From: Saprospiraceae bacterium
GTDB lineage: Bacteria; Bacteroidota; Bacteroidia; Chitinophagales; Saprospiraceae
Reading direction: 5' to 3'
Assembly (NCBI GenBank): GCA_019638385.1
Contig: JAHBTW010000010.1
Location: 1 to 64,000 of the forward strand
DNA: 64,000 bases
Part shown: positions 47,228 through 55,647 of the stretch, one piece after another
Layout: every line of letters starts with the position of its first letter
Position numbering within the stretch: the first letter of the stretch is position 1
Translations under genes and position numbers: made by a program
Notes under the pieces: generated by a model
What the model was told of the DNA's origin: nothing
Database searches by the model: none
Seen by the model: only the letters and a program-made list of their open reading frames with translations

Positions 47228-48440
47228 ATATCTTTCCCTCCACAACAACTTCCGAAAGAAAACCAATTTCCTGCTGCCGCCGGCTTTCCAGAATGGGAAA
47301 GGCTTGCAGCCAAAACAACAACACGGCCAATGCTCCGGCCAGTATCGGCCCGCCGATGACCAGCCTTCTTTGCTTGCCGTACAAGCCGATGACGCCCAGA
47401 AAACTCATGCTCCAGTATGCGGCGCCTACGGCCAGTCCGGCCCGGAAACCGATGCCCCCAAAGTAGTGCAAGCCGCCCAGCATCAGCCCCACAGCTCCGA
47501 AAAAAACGAGGATGAGATGCAGCACGGCGCCGGTTTGAACAACGACTGCATAAGGGTAGTTGGGGTGAAAATAAGCATCCATTTGCCGGGCAATGAGCAG
47601 GGCAAGCGCCACCCCCGCAACGGGAGTGCCGGCCAATAGTCCGGTGCCGATCCATACCAAAACAATGAGAGCGGTTTCATCGCCTTTGCGCAGTTTGGGG
47701 ATATAGTCGCGCAAGCCGGACAACACGAATCCGGTGAAAGGCAGAAAACCCAACAGGGTCACAAGCCAATAGGGTGATTGGAAAAATCCGGCAAAAAACC
47801 AAGGCGGATTCCACTGCGCTGCGCCGGTAAACGATGCGATTCCAAAAGCGACGATTGCCGCCGTCCAGGGTTGCAGCGTCCATAGCCGCTTGCCCTGCGG
47901 ATGCCGGAAATACAGTATCGCCGGCGCGACGCAAAAAAGAATAAGCGTGGAATAGGAATGTACCAACCCCGCCGACAGCAAAACCGCATAAAAAGCTATG
48001 CGCCATACCGTTCGGGGTTGTTTCAGAAAGCGCAACAGCAGCACATAAGCCAATGTGTGCAGCGCCAATATCCATGCATCGGGGGTGGCAATTTTGGCCA
48101 GTTGAGGAATACCCAAGGAGGCGCCGGCTACCAACAAAGTGAGTACTGCCGTACGCACGCCCAACAGCGGGCGGGCAAGGAAATAAAATCCTGCCGCCGC
48201 GCCGAGCAGCCAAACGACGCCCGGCAGGCGATATACAAACAGGTTTCCCCCGCCGGCATTCCAGAGCATTTTTTGAATAATAGCAGGCAAATACGATTGG
48301 GTTTCCGCGCCGCTGCTGTTGGCCAATGCCGATTCTGCGCCGCTCCACAGCGATGCAAAGTCGTTCATCACCAGCATGTTGGTTACACATATTGCACCGA
48401 CTAACCCACAAAAAATCCGAAACTGCATACTGCTTTTCAT
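47190..48440 (-). CDS. Multi-pass membrane protein, GT39/PMT-like glycosyltransferase
   Basis: 416 aa from the ATG at 48440 (MKSSMQFRIFCGLVGAICVT). A longer frame from 48584 would add 48 residues of poor quality and would cross a promoter-like word (CAAAGTAA on plus, 48489-48496). About 10-12 hydrophobic helices. The first loop carries MLVMNDFASLWSGAESALAN, in the place of the acidic catalytic loop of the PMT/ArnT family, followed by the pattern NLFVYRLPGVVWLLGAAAGF. This suggests transfer of a sugar from a lipid-linked donor on the periplasmic side, but the family match is by layout only. The 3' end overlaps the small membrane protein gene. The 249 nt between this start and 48690 shows no gene. 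Confidence 0.7.
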   Translation of the reverse strand: MKSSMQFRIFCGLVGAICVTNMLVMNDFASLWSGAESALANSSGAETQSYLPAIIQKMLWNAGGGNLFVYRLPGVVWLLGAAAGFYFLARPLLGVRTAVLTLLVAGASLGIPQLAKIATPDAWILALHTLAYVLLLRFLKQPRTVWRIAFYAVLLSAGLVHSYSTLILFCVAPAILYFRHPQGKRLWTLQPWTAAIVAFGIASFTGAAQWNPPWFFAGFFQSPYWLVTLLGFLPFTGFVLSGLRDYIPKLRKGDETALIVLVWIGTGLLAGTPVAGVALALLIARQMDAYFHPNYPYAVVVQTGAVLHLILVFFGAVGLMLGGLHYFGGIGFRAGLAVGAAYWSMSFLGVIGLYGKQRRLVIGGPILAGALAVLLFWLQAFPILESRRQQEIGFLSEVVVEGKISTYSYTPSTTKT

Positions 48441-48689
48441 CGCCTGATACTGTTTTTCCTTAACTTCACCACCTGAGCAGACAAGGCGCAAAGTAAAGAA
48501 AACCAATGCTTCCCATGCCGGTTGAACAACATCTAATTTCCGAAAAAGAGAATTACGGTCTTTTGAAGCGCCGGAGATCATCAAGTACCTGAAAAGCGCA
48601 GGATAGTACTACTCTGTCACGAGCCGGTTGCCGACCTTTCCGGCAGTTACCGGTTTGCCCGCGAGCAGCGCATAAGAAAGCAGGATTTT

Positions 48690-49997
48690 ATGACAAAAAC
48701 CTTCCACATACTTTTCACTTTTTACCTGTTTGCTTTGGCAACTGTTTTGACCACTTGCAGCAAAGAGTCCGGCACATCGGGCGATTCGATCCAGTATTGG
48801 TCGTCGAACAACAGCGGCGAAATTCAGTTTTCGCAATGGGCCGTGGATCGCTGGAATCAGGCTCACCCGGAAAATCCGGTAAAGTACCAGCCTGTGCCGG
48901 AGGGGCAGTCGAGTGAAGAGATCATCCTTGCAGCAGTGGTAGCCAAAACGACGCCCGATATTTATTCCAACATCTGGCAGGGCTTAGTAGAATTCTATAG
49001 CCGCTCCGGCATCCTCATCCCATTGGATACGATTGACGGGTTTATGGAATTTCTTCGGGAACGCTGCGATGAAGCCACCATTCTGGAAATCACTTCCACC
49101 GATGGACACATCTACCAGGCGCCCTGGAAAATCAATCCCATCATGACGATCTACAACCGGAGGATCGTGCGGGAACAGGGATTTGATAACTTCCCGCCCA
49201 CTTATTCCACTTACCTGAAAGCGGCTAAGGCGTTTCAAAAAGACACCGACGGCGACGGCTATGTGGATCAGTGGTTTGGCAATACCTCCGTCAAATTGGC
49301 CTGGTATCAGCGCCTGTTCAATTTTTATCCTTTGTACCTGGCGGCTTCGGGTGGCATGCCCTTAGTGAAAGATGGGCGGGCGAATTTCAACAACGAATAC
49401 GCCATCGGGGTCTTTCGCTTTTTGCAGGAACTGTACCGGGACAATTATTTCTCCAAACAATCCGAATCTGCCGGGCAGGATATGTTCATTGCCGAGCGGT
49501 ATGCCTCCAAATGGACCGGCCCCTGGGAAATTGAATATTTGGAAAAATTTAAGCGCAAGGGCCTCGACTACGATTTTGCGCCGATGCCCGTGCCCGACGG
49601 CCATACCGGGCCGGTTTACACCTACTGCGATCCTAAAAGTATGGTGATATTCAATACTTGTAAAAACCCGCGGCTGGCATTTGAATTCATCAAAACCATG
49701 CTCAGCGAGGAAGGCGATCTGCGGTTTTTACAAACTACGAAGCAATTGCCCCGGCGGCAAAACTTGGATGCCATACCGGAATTCCGGGATTTTTTTACTC
49801 AAAATCCGCGCCTGCAAATCTTTGCCGAACAGGCCAAACATGTAAAAGGGGCCGACATTTCGGAGTCGCTCATCGAGGTGTTTGACATCATTTCTCAGGA
49901 ATTTGAAGCCTGTGTACTGTACCAAATGAAAACGCCGGAACAAGCCGTTGCAGATGCGGAGGAGGCGGTGAATGTGCTGCTGGGAGTGGGGCGGTGA
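48690..49997 (+). CDS. ABC transporter sugar-binding lipoprotein (CUT1 type)
   Basis: 435 aa. Lipoprotein signal peptide with lipobox LTTC, lipidated Cys23, followed by SKESG. The mature part has the family-1 extracellular solute-binding pattern: IQYWSSNNSGEIQFSQWAVD at the start, EEIILAAVVAKTTPDIYSNI, a mid-domain with YPLYLAASGGMPLV, and FIAERYASKWTGPWEIEYLE. It would capture an oligosaccharide in the periplasm for the permeases encoded at 50125 and 51012. A tandem-repeat tract follows immediately after its stop. The ligand is unknown; the GH130 neighbours suggest mannose-containing oligosaccharides. Confidence 0.92.
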   Translation: MTKTFHILFTFYLFALATVLTTCSKESGTSGDSIQYWSSNNSGEIQFSQWAVDRWNQAHPENPVKYQPVPEGQSSEEIILAAVVAKTTPDIYSNIWQGLVEFYSRSGILIPLDTIDGFMEFLRERCDEATILEITSTDGHIYQAPWKINPIMTIYNRRIVREQGFDNFPPTYSTYLKAAKAFQKDTDGDGYVDQWFGNTSVKLAWYQRLFNFYPLYLAASGGMPLVKDGRANFNNEYAIGVFRFLQELYRDNYFSKQSESAGQDMFIAERYASKWTGPWEIEYLEKFKRKGLDYDFAPMPVPDGHTGPVYTYCDPKSMVIFNTCKNPRLAFEFIKTMLSEEGDLRFLQTTKQLPRRQNLDAIPEFRDFFTQNPRLQIFAEQAKHVKGADISESLIEVFDIISQEFEACVLYQMKTPEQAVADAEEAVNVLLGVGR

Positions 49998-50090
49998 GGG
50001 GTAGGCGGTTTGCAGGAGGCGGTAGGCGGTATTAGGGTAGGCGGTTTGCAGTAGACGGTATTAGGGTAGGCGGTAGGCGGCAGGCAGTGG
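49998..50090 (+). repeat. Degenerate tandem repeat after the binding-protein gene
   Basis: GGTAGGCGGTTTGCAG occurs exactly at 50000-50015 and 50036-50051. ACGGTATTAGGGTAGGCGGT and further GGTAGGCGG words fill the rest of the 127-nt gap to the permease gene. It starts within three bases of the stop codon. Confidence 0.85.
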
Positions 50091-50124
50091 CTACGTCGCT
50101 CAGTATAACTGACAACTAAAGAAT

Positions 50125-51009
50125 ATGACAGAACACATTACAAAACGCAGTCGCAATCGAAACGGGCTTTTGCCCTACCTGATCGTATCGCCGTACCTGA
50201 TACACCTGCTGCTGTTTGTGTTGTTTCCGGTGGTGTTTTCCATTGTGCTCACTTTTCACAAATGGAACATTATATCGCCAATGGAGTATGTGGGGTTAGA
50301 CAATTTCAAACGCCTGATACAGGACCGGCTGTTTTGGAAAGCCATTTTGAATACCCTGCAATTTCTGCTCGTACACATACCCTTGCAAATCATTGCGGCG
50401 CTGGCATTGGCTTATTTTCTGAATCAAAAAATATTCATGCGGCCCTTTTTTCGGGCGGCTTTTTTTATGCCGGTCGTCATTTCTGGAGTGGTCGTCACCA
50501 TTTTGTGGCAGCAATTGTACGGGTTGGAAACCGGGCTGCTCAACCGGCTCCTGATCGGCCTCGGCCTCAACCGGGTAGAATGGCTTTCCAATCCGGTCAT
50601 CGCCATGATCTCCATTGCCATCATGGCCACCTGGAAAAACGTGGGGCTTTATGTCATCCTTTTCCTCGTGGGATTGCAGGCAGTGCCGCGAAGCTACTAC
50701 GAAGCAGCGGAAGTGGAGGGCGCCACGGCCTGGCAGCAATTCCGATACATCACCCTGCCGGCCATCAACCCGACCATTTTTATGGTGGTCATTCTCTCCA
50801 CCATCGGCGGGTTTAGTCTGTTCATCGAACCCTACATTATGACCGACGGCGGACCGCTCAACAGCACGCTCTCCGCCATGCTGTACATTTACAAACAGGC
50901 ATTCGGGTATTACCACATGGGCTACTCGGTTACGCTGGGTTTGTTTTTTGCTCTAATCATCGTGGCGGTAGTGGTCATTCAAAAACTGGCCATTGAAAAA
51001 CAGGATTAA
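50125..51009 (+). CDS. ABC sugar transporter permease (MalF/UgpA-like)
   Basis: 294 aa, six transmembrane helices in the usual CUT1 layout. Helix 1 is LIHLLLFVLFPVVFSIVLTF. The EAA loop that contacts the ATPase is YYEAAEVEGATAWQQFRYIT followed by LPAINP. Expected partners are the second permease, 2 nt downstream, and the ATPase at 54517. The gene follows the binding protein in the same direction, so an operon is likely. Confidence 0.94.
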   Translation: MTEHITKRSRNRNGLLPYLIVSPYLIHLLLFVLFPVVFSIVLTFHKWNIISPMEYVGLDNFKRLIQDRLFWKAILNTLQFLLVHIPLQIIAALALAYFLNQKIFMRPFFRAAFFMPVVISGVVVTILWQQLYGLETGLLNRLLIGLGLNRVEWLSNPVIAMISIAIMATWKNVGLYVILFLVGLQAVPRSYYEAAEVEGATAWQQFRYITLPAINPTIFMVVILSTIGGFSLFIEPYIMTDGGPLNSTLSAMLYIYKQAFGYYHMGYSVTLGLFFALIIVAVVVIQKLAIEKQD

Positions 51010-51011
51010 CT

Positions 51012-51824
51012 ATGTTTAAAAAAACGGCCATATACCTACTGCTCACCGGCGCGGCGCTGTCGTTTCTCTATCCTTTTTATTGGATGATACTGGCCTCCCT
51101 CACCCCGGAGGCGCAAATAGGCCAATTGGGCGTACTGCCCAAAACCCTCACCTTCGATAACTACGCGCTCATGGTGAGCAAAATCCCGATATGGCGCTCC
51201 CTGCTCAACAGCACCTTCGTGGCCGGCTTAGCCACTGCGGGCGTGCTGCTGTTCGGCGCCATGACCGGCTACGCATTGGCCAAACTCCGGTTCAAAGGCC
51301 GGGAACTGTTGTTCATCGTCATCATTTTCACCATGACACTGCCTTTTCAGATCACGCTGATTCCCAACTACATCCTCATGGTGAAATTCCAGTGGGTGGA
51401 CACTTTTGCGGCGCTCGTGATCCCTGCGCTCAATAGCGCTTTTGCCATTCTGCTGTTCCGGCAGGCATTCAAAAGTATCCCCGACGATCTCATCCACGCA
51501 GCGCGGGTGGACGGCTGCGGAGAGTTGCGCATCATTTTTCAGATTTTGTGTCCCAACATCATCCCGACCATCATCACAGTGGGCATTATCACTTTTATGA
51601 ATTCCTGGAACGACGTGCTGTGGCCGCTCATCGTCATCCGCGACGAACAACTGATGACTATGCCGCAACTCGTGACCCTGTTTGCCGTGGGCGGTAGAGC
51701 AGAGGCGCAATTGGGCGTAAAATTAGCGGCAGCGGTACTACTGGCACTGCCCATCATTGCGGCCTATTCGGTTTTCCAGCGCTATTTTATTCAAAGCATG
51801 GCGTCTACCGGATTGAAAGGTTAA
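51012..51824 (+). CDS. ABC sugar transporter permease (MalG/UgpE-like)
   Basis: 270 aa, six transmembrane helices. The N-terminal LLLTGAALSFLYPFYWMILA and the TPEAQIG segment fit the MalG class. The EAA loop is DLIHAARVDGCGELRIIFQI, followed by LCPNIIPTI. It ends FQRYFIQSMASTGLKG, typical of the family. It starts 2 nt after the first permease gene, which indicates coupled translation. Confidence 0.94.
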   Translation: MFKKTAIYLLLTGAALSFLYPFYWMILASLTPEAQIGQLGVLPKTLTFDNYALMVSKIPIWRSLLNSTFVAGLATAGVLLFGAMTGYALAKLRFKGRELLFIVIIFTMTLPFQITLIPNYILMVKFQWVDTFAALVIPALNSAFAILLFRQAFKSIPDDLIHAARVDGCGELRIIFQILCPNIIPTIITVGIITFMNSWNDVLWPLIVIRDEQLMTMPQLVTLFAVGGRAEAQLGVKLAAAVLLALPIIAAYSVFQRYFIQSMASTGLKG

Positions 51825-51851
51825 AGGTTAAAGGAGGAAGGGTTAAAGGTG
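51819..51851 (+). repeat. Short GGTTAAA direct repeats overlapping the permease stop
   Basis: GGTTAAA at 51819-51825, 51826-51832 and 51841-51847. The first copy contains the stop codon itself. It is another example of repeats placed exactly at a stop codon in this window. Confidence 0.7.
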
Positions 51852-51928
51852 CGACACTGAGCGACTTGCACCATGCTTCGACTCCGCGATCAGCAAGAAC
51901 GAATAACGATCAACGAATAATCAACAAT

Positions 51929-53194
51929 ATGATTCCTGTAAAAAGAACAAGCATTCGCCTTCTTGCGAATCCGAAAAAAGTGATCCTCAGATACCTGAAC
52001 CTCAGCAACGCGGAGCGCGTGTATCCCGTGGCGCGTTATGTGATGGATCTGGAAGAAACCGAGGTGCAAAGGCAACTGCAAGGCATTTTCGCCGAGTTTG
52101 AGGAGCGCCACTTCGACCTCAAAGCGGCCTTTAAGGAAAACTATGAAAAGGTATCGGCCAATGTGCCCGGTACGCCTTCCGAGCTAAAAAAACTGCTGAT
52201 CGGCGCGTATTTTACCCACGAATACAGCATACAAGCTGCGGCATTGTTCAATCCGTCCATTGTGCCGCACCCCGACCAAAGCGGGTTGGACGCCGGTGCG
52301 CTGCGCTTCATCCTGTCGCTGCGCGCCACCGGCGAAGGGCATATTTCCTCCATTGCCTTTCAAACAGGAGTTGTAGATGCGGAAGGTGAAATCGCCCTTG
52401 ATCCGGCATCGGACAAGTTACAGTCCGGCCGGCTCATCAGCAGTGCCGACGTGTCGGAAGAAAGCTACGACATTGATTACCCGGAAGATTCGCCGCTTAG
52501 CAGCCGGATACTTTTCCCACGCTCCCGCGCCGAATCCAACGGCATGGAAGACGCTCGTTTTGTGCAGTTCCGTGATAAAGAGAACATTCGCTATTTCGGC
52601 ACCTACACCGCCTACAACGGCAGGACCATCTGGCCCCAATTGATTGAAACAACAGATTTCCGGCATTTCTGTATCCGGCCCTTGCACGGCAAAGCCGCCT
52701 CCGACAAAGGCATGGCCCTCTTCCCGGAAAAGATCAACGGCCGTTATGCCATGATAAGCCGGCAAGGCGGTCGCGAGCTGTCCATTATGTATTCCGACGA
52801 CATCTATCGCTGGGATGATTACCAACCGCTGCAAACGCCTCAAAGAGAATGGGAAATGTTGCAAATGGGCAACTGCGGCAGTCCGATCAAAACGCCGCAC
52901 GGCTGGCTCCTGCTCACCCATGCAGTCGGCCCGATGCGAAAATACGTTTTGAGCCTGACCCTGCTTGATCTTGACCACCCGGAAAAAGTCATTGCCAGCT
53001 TAGACCAACCGCTGCTTCAGCCCGATGTCGAAGAGCGGGAAGGATATGTACCCAACGTACTCTACACCTGCGGAATGCTCCTGCACGGAGATGATCTGGT
53101 TATTCCCTATGCCATGTCGGATAGCGCGATCGGGTTCGCTACGGTGGAACTGGGAGATGTTTGGAAAGTTATGCTAAACAAAAATGAATCATGA
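51929..53194 (+). CDS. GH130-family glycoside phosphorylase-like protein
   Basis: 421 aa from the ATG at 51929 (MIPVKRTSIRLLANPKKVIL). An ATG at 51866 would add 21 residues from repeat-like DNA. GH130 enzymes cleave beta-mannosides with phosphate (or hydrolyse them) using a five-bladed beta-propeller. The catalytic acid region is present as ESNGMEDARFVQF. Other signs are FPEKINGRYAMISRQGG and GNCGSPIKTPHGWLLLTHAV, the phosphate-site region of the fold. There is no signal peptide, so it acts in the cytoplasm on imported sugar. It lies between the permeases and a lipoprotein whose ATG overlaps its stop (ATGA). Confidence 0.88.
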   Translation: MIPVKRTSIRLLANPKKVILRYLNLSNAERVYPVARYVMDLEETEVQRQLQGIFAEFEERHFDLKAAFKENYEKVSANVPGTPSELKKLLIGAYFTHEYSIQAAALFNPSIVPHPDQSGLDAGALRFILSLRATGEGHISSIAFQTGVVDAEGEIALDPASDKLQSGRLISSADVSEESYDIDYPEDSPLSSRILFPRSRAESNGMEDARFVQFRDKENIRYFGTYTAYNGRTIWPQLIETTDFRHFCIRPLHGKAASDKGMALFPEKINGRYAMISRQGGRELSIMYSDDIYRWDDYQPLQTPQREWEMLQMGNCGSPIKTPHGWLLLTHAVGPMRKYVLSLTLLDLDHPEKVIASLDQPLLQPDVEEREGYVPNVLYTCGMLLHGDDLVIPYAMSDSAIGFATVELGDVWKVMLNKNES

Positions 53195-54459
53195 AAAAAA
53201 TCTGGCTCATCGCGCTGTTCACCACCCAACTGTTCTATTGCTCGCGGCAACCACTCGTCAATCCGGCACATTTGGACCATCTCTATGAGGAAGTTAGTAT
53301 CGGCGACACTACCCTCGGCGCCATCTGGATTTATTGCGAAGCGCCCGATTACCGCCTCATCGGCGACGAGGATGAGGGTTTCACTTGCGTGGACGACGTG
53401 GCGCGGGCATTGGTATTTTATTGCCGGCATTACAATACGCATCCCTCGCCGGAGGTGTTAAAAAAAATCCAAACCCTCAGCGAGTTTCTACTCTACATGC
53501 GGGCGGAAAGCGGCTACTTCTACAATTTCATGTTGCCCGACCGGCAAATCAACACCTCCCACGTCAACAGCGTAGAAGGCCCCAACTGGTGGTCGTGGCG
53601 GGCCTTGTGGGCCTTGTCAGAACTCAATCTGCTCGAAGCAGCAGAGCTGAAAACGTTGCAAAACCGCAGCCGGGCCGCCGCGGAGATTTTAATAAAAAAC
53701 ATGGAAACGCTCTGCCCCTACCCTGCCGAAACAGCCACCTTTGACGGCATCACCGTGCCCAAGTGTCTGGCAGAACAGGGCGCCGATCAGGCCGGTGTGA
53801 TGATGATGGGTTTGGCCAATACCTACCGGCTCAATCCCTCCGAATCCGTAAAACAACAATTGCTGTTCTGGGGAAACCTGCTCCTCCAAACGCAATACGG
53901 CAATGCCGACGCGCCGCCTTATTATGCCTTCCTCAGTTGGCAAAACTACTGGCACGCCTGGGGCAATTCGCAAGCTTATGCCTTGCTGTATGCCGGTCGA
54001 ATTCTTGATCATCAGCCGTTTATACAGGCCGGCCTGAACGAAGTGCGGTATTTCTACCCATACTGCATGGCGCAGGGCTTTATTCATGAATTCAAGGTGG
54101 TGAAAAACGGAGACAGTACCGTGTTGACGGATGTAAAGCCCTTTTCACAAATCGCTTACGACATTCGTCCGATGGTTTTCGCATCGCTGGAGGCTTTTGC
54201 CATCACCGGCGATGAGCAGTATGCCCGCACGGCCGGGCAGTTGGCCTCATGGTTTTTTGGTAACAACCCGACCCGGCAACGCATGTACGATACCGCTACC
54301 GGCCGCTGTTTTGACGGCATCGGCTCCCCGACCGAAGTGAACCGCAATTCCGGCGCAGAGTCCACCATCGAAGCGCTGTTGACGCTACAAGCCATCCAAT
54401 CTGTGTGGGAGGCCGAAAAGGTATTGATACAATTTATGGACAAGCCTCGCAGCAATTAA
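53191..54459 (+). CDS. Lipoprotein with alpha/alpha-toroid glycosidase-like fold
   Basis: 422 aa; its ATG overlaps the stop of the GH130 gene by 4 nt. Lipobox LFYC with Cys17. The sequence shows repeated helical hairpins with aromatic and acidic ends: DEDEGFTCVDDVARALVFYC, GPNWWSWRALWALSEL, YYAFLSWQNYWHAWGNSQAY, and ASWFFGNNPTRQRMYDTATG. This pattern fits a six-hairpin (alpha/alpha)6 enzyme. I cannot place it in a numbered GH family. The DD pair and the D/E-rich loops are possible catalytic residues. It probably trims oligosaccharide in the periplasm or outer leaflet before import. Confidence 0.75.
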   Translation: MKKIWLIALFTTQLFYCSRQPLVNPAHLDHLYEEVSIGDTTLGAIWIYCEAPDYRLIGDEDEGFTCVDDVARALVFYCRHYNTHPSPEVLKKIQTLSEFLLYMRAESGYFYNFMLPDRQINTSHVNSVEGPNWWSWRALWALSELNLLEAAELKTLQNRSRAAAEILIKNMETLCPYPAETATFDGITVPKCLAEQGADQAGVMMMGLANTYRLNPSESVKQQLLFWGNLLLQTQYGNADAPPYYAFLSWQNYWHAWGNSQAYALLYAGRILDHQPFIQAGLNEVRYFYPYCMAQGFIHEFKVVKNGDSTVLTDVKPFSQIAYDIRPMVFASLEAFAITGDEQYARTAGQLASWFFGNNPTRQRMYDTATGRCFDGIGSPTEVNRNSGAESTIEALLTLQAIQSVWEAEKVLIQFMDKPRSN

Positions 54460-54516
54460 TTTTGAAGTGCAAGGCAACCCGAAACCCGAAACATACAACC
54501 ACAAACCAACCAGCTC

Positions 54517-55608
54517 ATGGCAGTCATCAAATTTGAACACGTCACGAAAAATTTCGGCAAGATCACGGCCATCAGGAACGTTGACCTTGAGATACGCGAC
54601 AAAGAATTCATGGTGCTCGTAGGCCCCTCCGGCTGTGGAAAATCCACGCTCTTGCGCATGATTGCAGGACTGGAAGAAATCAGTGCCGGCTCGCTCTACA
54701 TTGACGGCCAAATCGTAAACGACTTGCCGCCGAAAGACCGCGACATCGCCATCGTTTTTCAAAATTATGCGCTCTACCCACACATGACGGCCTACGACAA
54801 CCTCGCTTTTGGATTGAAAATCAGAGGTTTCAAAAAATCGGCCATCAAAGAAAAAGTACTGGAAGCAGCCCGGGTGTTGGAAATCGAACCGCTGTTGGAC
54901 CGCAAGCCCAAGGCCATGTCGGGTGGGCAACGGCAGCGCGTGGCCATCGGTCGGGCCATTGTACGCGACCCCAAAGTGTTCCTCTTCGACGAGCCGCTGA
55001 GCAACTTAGACGCCAAGCTGCGCGGGCAAATGCGCCTCGAAATCGCCTCTCTGCACAAAAAACTGCAGGCCACCATCGTATATGTCACTCACGATCAGGT
55101 AGAAGCCATGACCCTCGGCGACCGCATAGCCGTCATCAATCAGGGAGAAATTCAACAAATTGACACGCCGCAGAATCTCTACAACTTTCCGAAAAACCGC
55201 TTCGTAGCCGGATTCATCGGCTCGCCTCCCATGAACTTTATTGATGGCGTCATTCGCCGTTCCGCCAAGGGACTTTTTTTTGAAGACTCGTCGGGAGCGC
55301 TCTACGCCGCCGCTCCGCAGGCATTGGAAGCCTACACCTGCCGGAACATCGTGATGGGCATTCGCCCCGAACACCTCCACGTCCGCCCCGAAAAGGAAGC
55401 GGAGCGCTACGCATCATTCAATGCCGAAGTACAACTCGTAGAACGCTTGGGCCATGAGAGTTTCGCCTTCGTCCGGCTGCACGGCACGCCCATCGCCGCC
55501 CGCCTCGCGCCGGAGGATGCGCCGGAAGCGAATACCACGATGACCCTGTATGCGGCCATCCATCGGATGCACTTTTTTGATAAGGAAACGGGGAAGGTGA
55601 TAGCCTGA
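54517..55608 (+). CDS. ugpC: ABC sugar transporter ATP-binding protein (MalK/UgpC-like)
   Basis: 363 aa. Walker A GPSGCGKST (about residues 37-45), Q-loop FQNYALYPHMTAYDNLAFGL, signature MSGGQRQRVAIGRAIVRDP, Walker B VFLFDEPLSNLDAKLR, and H-loop YVTHDQVEAMTLGDR. The C-terminal TOBE-like domain includes FIGSPPMNFIDG and MGIRPEHL. It energises the permeases encoded at 50125 and 51012. ATPases of this type often serve several importers, but its place in the same locus suggests this one. Confidence 0.95.
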   Translation: MAVIKFEHVTKNFGKITAIRNVDLEIRDKEFMVLVGPSGCGKSTLLRMIAGLEEISAGSLYIDGQIVNDLPPKDRDIAIVFQNYALYPHMTAYDNLAFGLKIRGFKKSAIKEKVLEAARVLEIEPLLDRKPKAMSGGQRQRVAIGRAIVRDPKVFLFDEPLSNLDAKLRGQMRLEIASLHKKLQATIVYVTHDQVEAMTLGDRIAVINQGEIQQIDTPQNLYNFPKNRFVAGFIGSPPMNFIDGVIRRSAKGLFFEDSSGALYAAAPQALEAYTCRNIVMGIRPEHLHVRPEKEAERYASFNAEVQLVERLGHESFAFVRLHGTPIAARLAPEDAPEANTTMTLYAAIHRMHFFDKETGKVIA

Positions 55609-55647
55609 AAGAACAACAAGGGGCGCAGCAGCGTATAAAACGCGGGG

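Noticed and set aside
49998..50090. Possible attachment site or CRISPR
   Set aside because: Repeats are overlapping and degenerate with no constant repeat-spacer pattern, and no integrase or cas gene is nearby.
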